DNA of 64,000 nt from Thermochaetoides thermophila DSM 1495 (Eukaryota; Ascomycota; Sordariomycetes; Sordariales; Chaetomiaceae): positions 6,493,213 through 6,557,212 of the forward strand of contig NW_006383032.1 in assembly GCF_000221225.1 (NCBI RefSeq), read 5' to 3'. The position numbers and the translations under genes were made by a program. Under the pieces are notes generated by a model. That model made no database searches. It saw nothing but the letters and a program-made list of their open reading frames with translations, and was not told the DNA's origin. Below are positions 12,549-22,900 of the stretch, piece by piece. Within the stretch, counting starts at the first letter, position 1. The number at the start of each line of letters is the position of its first letter.

Positions 12549-13765
12549 ATGAAACAAGAGCCCGTGGGCAGCCCGGGTTTGGGTCATAGTCAGGCCCAGC
12601 CAGCTGCTGCCGCTAGCTACGGCGCCGCGCCTGCCCCTCCGGCCGAAGTCGAGCCCGGGGGTGTCGCCGCGGGCGAAAACCCCACGGCCATCCGCTTCCT
12701 CCAGCGGCTGGTCGAACTGAACTCGGAGGATACGGCGTCCCTGGAAAAGGGCGTCAGGGTTCTGAAGAACCTTAAGGTGTCTCTGCAGCTGTCCAACTGC
12801 AACAACACGCAGGCCCCGCACTGGCTAGAGTCCATCGACCGGCTCCTGAACACTGTGAGCCAACCTGCACCATTGTTGGTGTGGTCGGCAACACTGGCGC
12901 TGGCAAGTCTTCGGTCATTAGCGCCCTCTTAGACGAGGAGCGGTAAGTGCCGCTTTGTCTCCAAGTAAACCTATGCTTGTGCCATACGCAAGGGCGTAAA
13001 TAATAAGATCCGGGTATTTGGCTTTTAATTTCTAATAGCCTCTAATAATCTTATTGTACTATACGCAGTTATGGCTATTGCTATTGGTACTCCAAAGAAG
13101 CGTTGAATTAAATATGACCTGAATCCTTACTGTGTGAATGTATGTAAAAACCTATTTTTTGCACTTCGACATGAAGTATGTTTAAGGGTTTTACTAATAG
13201 TTATGTTAAAACAAGATTCAGCGTCACAAAACCCTGTGACATAATAGGGGGTTTAATTTATAACCACTTTCAACGATCCAGACAGACCTCCTGAGATGGG
13301 TTCCAGAGTTGCCAGGCTCTTATATGCTCTTGATCATTTTGTTCGTACTACCCGAACCTTTGCTTGAGAAAGTTTCACCGTGAGGCTACGACGAAAGCGC
13401 CTGAGCGTGGCTTCAGTAGACAGATGCTAACCTCCACACCACAGGCCCCGGTCTCTTATGCCCGCATGAAGATGATTATGATTAATCACGTCGAGGTCAA
13501 GCGCCACACCATGTTCCAGCAAGCAACCGACTCGGTGAAGCTTCACCTAGAGGAGCTCACAAAGCGCATCGAAACAGAAGCCCTCTCAGTCTCTGGCACG
13601 CGACTACCTGTCTGTTCTCGTCGGCGTGGACATCCGCTCTCTGGACATGATTGGAGGTTCCCCCCTCCCCCCCGCGAGGAACTCTTACTTCTCCAGGAAA
13701 TGAAGCCCCTGGTCGAGTGTGTCGATGAAGCGTTTAGAGAGCATGTTTGGGCGTCGTCCCGCTAG
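12549..13765 (+). pseudogene. decayed SLIP-GC-like dynamin-type GTPase, internally deleted
   Basis: Pieces of a fungal nuclear-GTPase SLIP-GC-like protein (large P-loop GTPases, usually several hundred residues longer) lie in the right order but do not form one frame. The N-terminal part (12549-12856) reads IRFLQRLVELNSEDTASLEKGVRVLKNL and ends near LNTV. The P-loop GNTGAGKSS (12887-12913) and ALLDEER follow in a different frame, so a 1- or 2-base indel lies near 12857. A perfect donor (GTAAGT) comes right after DEER. The next 400 bp is AT-rich and shows none of the family's G2-G5 region. The C-terminal signature then resumes at 13450-13530 (YARMKMIMINHVEVKRHTMF), followed by RDYLSVLVGVDIRS in a shifted frame and EMKPLVECVDEAF back in the first frame. 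Most of the GTPase and helical middle is missing, so function is not expected. A spliced short protein is possible but unlikely. Confidence 0.75.
12960..13330. other. AT-rich segment replacing the middle of the GTPase gene
   Basis: This stretch is visibly poorer in G+C than the coding pieces on either side and has repeated TAATA/TTAAT runs and no open frame. It sits where several hundred codons of the GTPase should be. It may be a deletion scar, a mutated intron, or the remnant of an inserted element. No terminal repeats are visible. Confidence 0.5.
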
Positions 13766-14724
13766 TCTCATTAAGAATGAGACAGAGGAGGATCCCGATG
13801 TGCGCGCTATGTTGGATGCGATGATCGTGATGATAGTGATGATAGACTTTGCCGATGATGAAGAACTGCTCGTTAAGAATTAGCCTGCTTATTTCGAGAT
13901 GGTTAATGCCACTCTGGAGGATGTGCAGCTGGTTGTCGTTAAGAACCAGCCTATTGATGCGCGACATGTTTAATGCTAGGAATGTCGACCAGCATCGGGG
14001 TCTTGATGGAGAGCATGCAGTTGGCGTCTTTGCCTCTGGCGTGGAGCCTGAATCGGATAATGAGCAGGATCCATGAGCCGTATTGTTGAGATGGAGCAGG
14101 TCTGATTTGCTTTGATCATGGGTTCGGCTGCGGCGTTGGGCTTCTGATTGTAGAGGGTCTTGTTCGGATGGGTGTTATGGGTAACTTGGTTCCGGTGGGG
14201 TGAGGATTGTCTATTTGTTGGTGTAGCTTTACTTTACGGATTATTTGGCGTGTGAAGATGATTTGCGCGTCTATATTGCCCGAGTTAGTTGGGTCATTGT
14301 TGCTACCACTTTGTAGAATTTGTAGCTAAAGCATATATCCTGATGTAAATACAACTTTATGAAATATAGTACACCTGGTACCTACCCCTCTCGGCGAAAG
14401 TGATGCCGGTGGTGATGGCGGGGTACAAAAGTGGATCCACTTTTTTTTGTTTTATTTTTCGTGGTGCACTCCACTTTGAACTTCACTCACTCATCTCACT
14501 CATCAATGCTCATCTCTGAGCTTTCAGAAGCTTGAAGCTAGCTAGCTCACACAATTGCTTGAGCTAGCGATAAATATTTTGAGAGAAGCATAATTGGACC
14601 CTGCCAGACCGCATTCTCTCCACCGACACGCATCGAATCACACAGAATCTGAGCGATTTCACTTTTTTTTCCACCCACCACAACGCATCTCAACTTTCAC
14701 CTCAATTCCCAAAACACCTCCAAA
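13766..14724. other. intergenic DNA; trailing relic and CNS1 promoter
   Basis: From 13766 to about 14076, short Asp/Glu-rich open pieces (for example EEDPDVRAML) could be the end of the decayed GTPase or chance. The remaining 600 bp is the promoter side of the CNS1-like gene. It includes a 9-bp inverted repeat and an AT-rich TATA-like element (ATAAATA) near 14570. Confidence 0.45.
14541..14568. repeat. 9-bp perfect inverted repeat in the CNS1 promoter
   Basis: The arms GCTAGCTCA and TGAGCTAGC are separated by 10 bp, and the right arm abuts the AT-rich TATA-like element at about 14570. This lies roughly 155 bp upstream of the CNS1 start. The symmetry fits a dimeric regulator site; no known factor is assigned. 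Confidence 0.5.
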
Positions 14725-16008
14725 ATGTCCGACAAAGTCGAAGAAGTCACAAAAGATACTCAGTCCCTCAATATCAACTCCAATCCCCCCAAACCCCACA
14801 ACGACGATGACGACCTCCCAACCTACGGCCCCCAGCGCCCCGCCCCAATTCCCGGCCTCTCTCCCCCGAAATCAGTCGAGGAAACGGCCGAGGAGCTCTC
14901 CAAGCATCCTCTTTTCATGACCTCCTTGGACGAGGGCGCTACCGAAGAAAATGAGCAGCTCGCTGCGCTGCAGGCGCTAGCGTATGAGGGTACGCCCCTC
15001 GAGAACGCAGCCAACTTCAAGGAGCAGGGGAATGAATGTTTTAGGGAGAAGAAGTGGGGGGATGCGAGGGAGTATTATGGGAAGGGGGTTGCCATTTTGG
15101 CGCAGGAGGAGAGGAGGCGGCAGAGGGGGGAGAAGAGGAAGGTGAAGAAGGAGGGGACTGCAAAGAAAGGAGAAGAAGAAGAATGGGAAGAGGTGGAGGA
15201 GGATGAAGAGACGATTAAACAGGAACGGCAGTTACTCGAGACTCTGTATGTTAATCGGGCCGCGTGCCACTTGGTACTGAAGAATTATCGGAGTTGTTGG
15301 ACGGATTGTGCTGCGGCGTTGAGGTTGAACCCGAAGAATATCAAGGCTTTTTATCGGAGTGCGAAGGCGTTGCTCGCTGTGGAGAGGGTCGACGAGGCGG
15401 AGGACAGTTGTCGACGCGGGCTGGAGCTGGAGCCCAACAATAAGGCCTTGTTGGAGGTTAGTAAGGAGATTGGGATTGTGAAAGAGAAGATTGAGAAGAA
15501 GCGTCGCGCCGAGGAGGAGAGGCTTTCTAAGGAAAGGAAGAAGAAGATGCTTTTGAAGACGGCGTTGCAGGCGAGGGGGATCAAGACCCGCAGCACCGGC
15601 AAGCCGCCGGACATGGAGGATGCTCGGATCCGTCTGACGCCGGATGAGCTCGATCCGGAGAGCTCGCTGGAGTTTCCAACGCTCTTGCTCTATCCGTGCC
15701 ATGCGGAGAGCGATTTTATTAAGGGATTTAATGAGCGGGAGAGCTTGGAGCAGCACTTTGGGTATGTATTTCCGCTGCCGTGGGATAAGAGTGGCGAGTA
15801 TGCGAGTAATACGGTCGAGTGTTATATGGAGAGTGTCAAGGGGGGGTTGGTGAAGGTGGGACGGAAGATGTCGTTGTTAGAGGTGCTGAGTTCGGGGAGC
15901 GTGGAGGTTGTGGATGAGTTGGTCAGGGTGTTTGTCGTGCCGAGGGGGAGGGCAGAGCAGTGGGTGAAGGAGTGGAAAGAGGCGAAGGCTAAGAGGGAGA
16001 GCAAGTAG
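14725..16008 (+). CDS. cns1: CNS1/TTC4-like Hsp70-Hsp90 co-chaperone
   Basis: This is a 427-aa intronless cytosolic TPR co-chaperone. Cns1 and TTC4 bind the C-terminal EEVD tails of Hsp90/Hsp70 and support translation-elongation-factor folding; the yeast gene is essential. The N-terminus is acidic and Pro-rich. TPR units span about residues 90-245: ANFKEQGNECFREKKWGDAREYY, then LYVNRAACHLVLKNYRSCWTDCAAALRLNP, then KAFYRSAKALLAVERVDEAEDSCRRGLELEP. A Lys/Glu-rich insert (about 135-165) splits TPR1 from TPR2, as is usual in fungal copies. A charged coiled-coil (about 250-275) leads to the C-terminal wheel domain (LTPDELDPESSLEFPTLLLYPCHAESDFI...). The ATG at 14725 is in good context (AAAATGTCC). 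Use of wobble-position bases shifts from C-rich to G/T-rich after codon 95. The gene is convergent with the APSES regulator. Confidence 0.93.
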   Translation: MSDKVEEVTKDTQSLNINSNPPKPHNDDDDLPTYGPQRPAPIPGLSPPKSVEETAEELSKHPLFMTSLDEGATEENEQLAALQALAYEGTPLENAANFKEQGNECFREKKWGDAREYYGKGVAILAQEERRRQRGEKRKVKKEGTAKKGEEEEWEEVEEDEETIKQERQLLETLYVNRAACHLVLKNYRSCWTDCAAALRLNPKNIKAFYRSAKALLAVERVDEAEDSCRRGLELEPNNKALLEVSKEIGIVKEKIEKKRRAEEERLSKERKKKMLLKTALQARGIKTRSTGKPPDMEDARIRLTPDELDPESSLEFPTLLLYPCHAESDFIKGFNERESLEQHFGYVFPLPWDKSGEYASNTVECYMESVKGGLVKVGRKMSLLEVLSSGSVEVVDELVRVFVVPRGRAEQWVKEWKEAKAKRESK

Positions 16009-16422
16009 AAATATTGGGGAAGGGTGGGGAAATGGAGTTGATCAGACCTGTGTTGGTGTTGTGGGAGAAGTAGGTACATACGCTCGCGTATGAGCTAGAT
16101 GAGGATAGTTGTTAAATACCACTCTGCACCTTTCCAATCTGCTAACTACTCTTTTCCCGGCAAAACAACGATGAGAGCTTGATACGTAACCAGAATTGTT
16201 ACGTAGATAAGCAAACAAAAAAAAACCAATGCATCAAAGAAACCCAGCAACTCTTCCCTTGCCATCAACGCCTGTTCGACTCAACACCAATGTGTTATGT
16301 AATCTCCCACTCCTTGGCCTCCATGTCCAATGTTTTTTACTCAAACAATGCCACCGTTTGTGCTATCCAATCTTATCCAATTTCTTTCTCCCATCATTTT
16401 CCACCCAAGCGTGAGCAGAATC
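16009..16422. other. 414-bp convergent 3' intergenic region
   Basis: The two 3' UTRs (CNS1-like from the left, APSES regulator from the right) face each other here. The DNA is AT-rich with an A9 run near 16216. No other feature is seen. Confidence 0.6.
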
Positions 16423-19400
16423 CTAGGCCTTCAACCTCCTCCTCTTCAACTTGGTATCTGATCTGGCCATCCAGCTGCTGCTGCTCCTAGCAGACGTCGG
16501 CGTCCCGGGCCTGCTTGAAGGAGTTGGGCTCCGACAGCGCACGGAAACCGTCTTCACATCATTCTCGACTTCACTGTTGTGGTTTTGCTCTCCGTTGGAT
16601 GTTGTGCCCCCAATTGCGGAGGTCTTTGAAGGGCGGTCAGCTTCCGCCCCACCCGTCACAACAACTTCATGGATACCAGAGCGGGGCTGCTTCGTTCCAT
16701 CTCCTGCACATCCACTGGGTATGATTGGTGTTGTTGGCGTGGGAGCAAACCCTGTCTCGAAGGAACGAGGATTGTTGCCGTTGATGGTGTTGGTAGGAGC
16801 GGTTTCGATGGCTATTGGGGTCGAGGTGGGCGTTGAACGGGGTTGTGAACTCCTTGATAGGAATGGGGATGGGGGAGTTGAGGAATATGGACGTGGGATC
16901 TGGTTGGGCGAGCATCCAGCTGAAGGCGGTTGGTGAGAAGATCTTCCCGGCGGCGGGACGCTGGACCGGCTGTTGTTGTTTGTGGAATATGAGCCAGAAT
17001 GAGTGCTTTTGTCAAGGCCTTCGCCACTCCTCCGATCGCAACCATGCAACCTCATCAGCGTCGCTGCCGCTTCACGTTCTGATTCCCTCCTCATCTCCAT
17101 CTCCTCCCTGTGGATGTGATTCTCCCCCCTACCAATTCCGTCAGCACCAAGACTGTGACCGTTTACCGGTCCCTGAGTGCCCCAAGCGTCATTATTAACG
17201 GTGGCTGCGACAGCAGCAGCCACAGCCCTCCTTGCAATCTCTCTCATATCCCAAATCTCACTCATACCCATACTCATAGGGCTCTCCCTCCCTGGGACCC
17301 GAGCACTGCTGAGTGAAGACGGCGAGCCCGGCTGAGAAGATGAGGGTGACAAAGAAGTTGACGGTCTACTCGCTGGAGGAGTGACGGTAGCCGTTGCTGT
17401 GGAAAACGGGGAAGACGGGGTTAGAGTTCGAAGGGTGGTTGGTTTGGTATCTTTTTCAGTTGGAGGCTTGATAATTTGGTCTGCTGGAGGGGATCGAGAC
17501 CAGGTGTTAACGGTTATGGGGTTGAAGACGTTGCTGTTCAGGTCTTGAGTTCGGGTGAGGGCAGGGGATGAGAGGTTTGGGGAGAAGGTATGAGGCTTGC
17601 TAGACCTCGTGAAAGGCTTCTTGCCTTGATGTTCCTGCTCCCCTGTATCTACATCCTCATCAAACTGCCGTTTTCTGCTTTCAAACGCCTGCTTCTCTTC
17701 CCCATGAGTCTCCCTTCGACCGTGTCGCCAAACAAAAACTACTTCTCTCTTCTCCCTCTCATCATCAATCTCCCTTCTCATCTTACCGACAGAGTTGGCT
17801 GTACTAGTTGCGTGTGTCAGACCCGTCATAAATCCACTTCTTGCGTTACCACCCCTGGGCACGGCAGACAGCCATGGGTTGGGGTTCGGGTTTGGATTGA
17901 GATTGGGGCTGGGGGTAGTGGTTGTTGGGCTGCTCACTGTTGTTGTGTTTGATGATGTAGTTGTGTTTGTAGTGAAATTTGAGCTTGAGGAGGAGGGGGA
18001 GGTGGAGGAGGAGGAGGGGGCTTGGGCGTGACTCTGTTGCTGGTGAGGATGAGGATGGTAGAGTGAAGGAGGAGCGTCTTGAGCCTGGAGCGTTCGGATG
18101 GGGGGTAGCTGTTGTTGATGCTGCTGCTGGTGCTGGTGCTGATGTTGATCTTCACGCTGCTGCTGCTGCTGCTGCTGACGATAGCGATCCTCTTCCTGGC
18201 TGCGAGAAGGTTCAGGGGGATAGTGGTACCCTCTCCAAGCCCGCTGGGTCCCAGGACCAGGACCAGGACCAGGACGCCAATGCCTTTCCCTCTGCACCAT
18301 CCCAGTCGAGGACGTCAGTGGGGGGACAAGAGGGTGCGGCGGGGGCTGAGGAGTTGGCTGTGGAGGGGCATGGTTAACTGCTGTCCATCGCCGGGTAGAA
18401 GAAGGCACCGGCATAGGCGAATGCTGAGGAGGGAGACCCCTTACCCCTGCCGACGTCGGCGGAGGAGGGGGATAAACTTTTCTCGGCGCAGGGCCATACC
18501 CATGCTCGGGACCATCATCAGTGTCGTACGGGCTGGGAAGGAACTTATCCCGTTCATAGAGGTGCTGCTGATCAGACGAATAGCTGGTGTATTGCCGGAG
18601 AGAAGGGGGGGGATACCCCCGCCTTGAGTGTACTATGCGCTCGCGAACAGATCCATATCGCTGTTGAGACCTCTCCCGGGAGTGTGGAAGAGGACTGACA
18701 CTCCTGCTTGGCCGTGGACTCGGCGGCAGCCTGGAAACGCTCATTCTCATACCGTAATACACCCCCTGGCCGGCTGGAACTTGCCCTTGCATTGGATGGT
18801 GTCGAGGAGGCTGATGATACCCCACAGCCTCGACCCTCATCGCCCTCGACTCGGTCGTTGCACGGTGGACAATCTCCTCAGGGATTACCATGCGTCCATA
18901 GCCAGGGGCGTTCTCGGGGATGCATTCATGTGGGAAGTGTGGGCCGAAGAGGGGGATGAGAGCCCCGGAAATGGCTGCACAAAAGGTGCGGCAGACTGCG
19001 CGGGCGCAGGAGTAGGGCATCCAGTAGCCTAAAAAAAAAAAAAAAACTACAATTTAGCATTGGATTCTGGCTGAATGGAAAGGGAAGCTTACCCTGTGCT
19101 TTGATGGACCCTCCAGTGATGCTATACGTGATGTCCTTGAGCCCAGGATTCTGGCTGAGCATCTTGGCCGGCGTGGTCTATCTACATTAGCATCGCTCAG
19201 GGGTAGGGACAGTCAAAAATAACGTACCTTGGTATACCCTCGACACTTGAAAAAAGGCGTCATCCTCACCAGCCCCACATTATAATCCCACATAACCGTA
19301 TACGTCGTCTCATCGCCAGGCACCTTAAAGTCATACTGGAACACTGCTATCTGTCAGCCCCCTTTCTCCCCATTCTCTCCTTTCCCACTCTCCTCTAGTA

Positions 19401-19964
19401 AGTTGTTTGGCGTAACCTACCCTCAAAAAAATCCCTCCCTGTCTTAACCCCGAAGTCCTTCTTCCCGCTATTATACGGAATGCGTCGACATGTCTCCCGG
19501 ATCGAGCCCAGAGGGCGCACCTGAAACCGTAACACCTCACGTCGGGCAAGCTCGTCCAGCACGTCGATGTCGAATGGGGGGAAGCGCACACGATCTTCGC
19601 GGGCTGCTGAACGGGTTGTTGGGGAGAATCGTGGGGGAGGGGGGATGGGACCACTGGGGGCCGGGGCTGAGGTTGGCGGCGGTATCGGAAGACGAGGGGG
19701 TTCTTGGGGTTGGCGTATGTGGGGAGGGTCTATTTGTGGTAGATTGGCTTCAACTAAAGCTGGGATTTGGATAGTTGATGAAGTTGCGGTTGATGTTGAC
19801 GTCGATAGAACTGTGTTGCTTTGTCCGTTGTGGTTGATGCCGTCTCTCTCCTCCCCACGCCCTGAACCCGCCCCCAGCCCATCAGACTGCTGCGGACGAG
19901 CAGATGGCAGCGGAGCCCTCGCCGGCGGTGGCTCGGGGTTAAGCAAAGAAGCGACCTTCATCAT
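16423..19964 (-). CDS. APSES/KilA-N-type HTH transcription regulator
   Basis: This is a nuclear, fungus-specific DNA-binding regulator of 1,116 aa. The coding exons are 19964-19421, 19343-19228, 19177-19093 and 19028-16423. The introns (77, 50 and 64 nt) have donors GTAGGT, GTACGT and GTAAGC and AG acceptors, and the total length divides by three. The spliced domain (about residues 155-300) reads FDIDVLDELARREVLRFQV, then the conserved core VMWDYNVGLVRMTPFFKC, TTPAKMLSQNPGLKDITYSITGGSI, AQGYWMPYSCARAVC and LIPLFGPHFPHECI, typical of the large fungal APSES-like group. The rest is low-complexity, with a Gln/His tract, Ser/Thr/Pro-rich stretches, and a basic C-terminus (KLKRRRLKA) that looks like a nuclear-localisation signal. 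The N-terminus MMKVASLLNPEPPPA is the first in-frame ATG. Which APSES subgroup it belongs to (Xbp1-like or other) is not decided here. Confidence 0.88.
18112..18180 (-). repeat. CAG/CAC coding repeat (Gln/His tract)
   Basis: The strand encoding the APSES regulator has an interrupted CAG/CAC trinucleotide run giving seven consecutive Gln, then a Gln-His alternation. Such tracts vary in length between isolates and often lie in activation regions. A shorter hexanucleotide CCAGGA repeat lies at about 18250-18275 in the same exon. Confidence 0.8.
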
Positions 19965-22900
19965 TTCGATTTGATGACCTGAACGATTATGACGACAACG
20001 ATGTTGTTGTTGACAGCGAATCCTCGATGAACATGTCTTGGAGAACTCAGGCTCAGATGATGTTATTGTCGATGTCCGTTGTTGGGGACAGTAGCGCAAC
20101 AAACAGTTCAAGTGCAAGCCTGATCCAAAGAGCGAGGCTGCATAGAAGAGAAGAAGAAGAAAAGGAAGAGGAAAAGAGATCAAAGCTGGAGAAAGAGTCC
20201 CGTAGCAGAGATAAGGGGAGATATGTGGAATGGAGACAATGCCAAAGCAGTGTACTGGATGTGGGGACACAAGATACGGGGTAAGTGAGGCAGTTAGGAG
20301 GACAGCCAGCTACTTAGAGAGGTAACTAGCCAGAAAGGTCAGGTTGAGTTGAACAGAGGGGGGGAAGAGGGGAAGGGAAGACAAGAAATCAGAGGGTGTG
20401 TCTCGCGCGTCCTTTTCAGCTTTTCGCAAACAAGGTGCTGGGGCAAGCTAAGCTCGGCATGACCTCGCAGGTGAGTTGCTAGCTGGGAAAGGGCCCACTG
20501 CTGCAAATTGTTTTGCTCTCTCCAAGGCAAGTAAAGCTGTTTGTAGGATTCAAGGCGAGCAAGTTTGTCGTTGATGCTTCTGTTGTCGTTATTGTCCCCG
20601 CTGCCTTCGTCTCGTTGTCAAGTATCAAATCCCCTTGTCACAGACGTTGTTAGATACCAGTGTCAGGGAGCAGGTTATGAGGTCGTTTTCCCGTTGCATG
20701 TGTCTGTTGTGTGTGATCTTGTGGTAAGAGAAAGGATAACAAAAAACAACGAAGACGAGTGAGCGCGACAAGAGAGCTTCTTCCCGTCTTCTACTCGCCT
20801 TCTCTCTTTCAACCTTTGATTCGCTCACTGGGCCTGTCGTCGCCGCCGGTATGCACCAGCCTGCAGGTCCAGAGAGCAAAAAATGGATCAATGAATCAGT
20901 CGGAGAGCTACTGAATGGGATGTGACGAGACCGCCAGTTCACACTCTCCAGCTTCCGCGGGCTCTTCGACGCAGCGTCTGTCTTACTTCCTTTCCTTGTC
21001 TAGGATCCCAGGAGGAATCGACTTGCGCCGGATCCCAGATCCTGGACGAACGGACAGCGCGGGCACTATCCGTTCGTTTGACCCTGGAATCTTTTTGTCT
21101 TGCCTTGTCTGGTCTGTTTTGTCTCGCGGTCACAGGTTCTGTCTTGTTTCCACCGCTCTTCTGTATAGACAGACAAAATAAAGTAGGTCGAGTTGAGGAG
21201 GCAGAGCCGGGGACGTGTTTGTGAGAGCGATAGAATATAACAGGTGATTAGATGGTGGGCTGGCTCAGCCTGGTGGTCAATAACTGAGGAAGTGTGCATG
21301 CATATGGTTGTGTTGGTGATAGTGACGGTAAGGCTAGCTGAGTTTGGGGGTTTGAGAGAAGAGGAGTGTTGATCTTGGTGTAAGTCAGAAGAGGGGGCGA
21401 GAAAGGGTGCTTGTGTTGAGGGGGTGTGTGTCTGTTGAGATGCCTCTTTACCTTGACTTGCTTGCTTTGCTTTTGCTAGCTGCTTGTTGTTTGGCTTGGT
21501 TTGTGTTTGACTAACAAAATTCAAGCAAAGACCCCAAGTCAAAGACTCAAGGACGATTCAGTCCTAGTCCCAGTCCAGTCCCTCAAGCAAATACTCAACT
21601 ACCAACCCCTCTACCTGTCCTTAACTGTATATCATCACCAAGCCACACACCAATTTCAGTACCCTTTGACAAAACAGCAGGGCAGAGCAGGACAGAAAGG
21701 ACACAAGGAGCCTCGTCCCCGTCCGTTGACCTGGTATGTGGTGTGGTGTTTGGTAAGTAGAAGTGTAAGTATTTGTTTTGTGATGAATGAGGAGTAACCA
21801 GAGTGAATGAAAGGAAGAAGGAGTGGAAAAGAGGAAGAGACAGCATGCAAGCTCGAGGACCAGCCGTCGTGATGCCACACAGGTAGCCGGCCCTCTTCCG
21901 GCTTGGCCTTGGCTTCTTCCGGTGTGTGTGTACGAACACAGGCCTGGGTGAGTGACTGACTACTGGCGGACTGACGAATACTTGGTTCAAGTTTCAGGTA
22001 GGTATGTGTATGTACATCGGCCGGCAGGCAAGCAGCCGGCATGTACACATTGAGTGGTGATCTCGTCTGTCTTCCTAGTCCAGTCCAGGTAGATCTGATC
22101 CAGTTTAATCAATCAGTCTAGATGATCCAACGGTCGGTAAAATGGTTCGTCCATACAGCTTTGTCGTGCTGGAGGCCACAGATCGAGCGGCGCTAGTTGG
22201 AACGTGCTTGCGACTCCTTTGAGGGAGTAGCAGTAACAGTGGCAATGACCTTGCAATATCAATCACAGAGAACAGAGATCCAGTTTACAACGACGCCAGC
22301 TCTTCCCCAAAACGTCATAATCCTTGTGTTGTCGACCGTTGACCGTTGTTGTAATTGTAATCACCCATCCCTTAATCAAGTAAACCAACACCTCGTCCCC
22401 AGTAAACAGGGATTTCCTTGCTGGCACTCTTCGATGGAGAGCAGCAACCTAAAAGGTGTCGGACACCTGCAGGGGTGTCAAGCTCTGGCTACCCGGCTGA
22501 GCTCATCATCCGGTGAAGCTCAAGACAGTTTTGTGGAACAAAGAAAGCGTAAAGCTGTGGTGCGGAAGGGGGCCCCGGGTTTTGGTGAGCTGGAAGGGTT
22601 TGGGGGCTTGGTTCGCCCAAGAGCTGGCCAGCTTGCTCAGAAATTGTGCTCCCAGACCTGGGTGACGAACAAACCATTGGCTTGGTTTGGGTTATGGGAG
22701 TTTGATTTGGCTGGTCAAACAAACTTGTTGCTGACGTGACTCTTGGTACTTCGTCCTATCTTCTCTGAGATGAGACACCAACGACAGTGATATGAAAATA
22801 ACCAAACCAAGCCAACTGTTTCTGACTCAACAACACGTGGATCGCATCATCTTTTCCTCTTTGTGTGTAAGCAAGTATCAGCGCCCAGGTTGGTAAACAA

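Noticed and set aside
22197..22739. 180-codon open frame between the APSES regulator and TOP2
   Set aside because: The composition is uneven, no domain or signal is seen, and no start context or splice pattern supports it.
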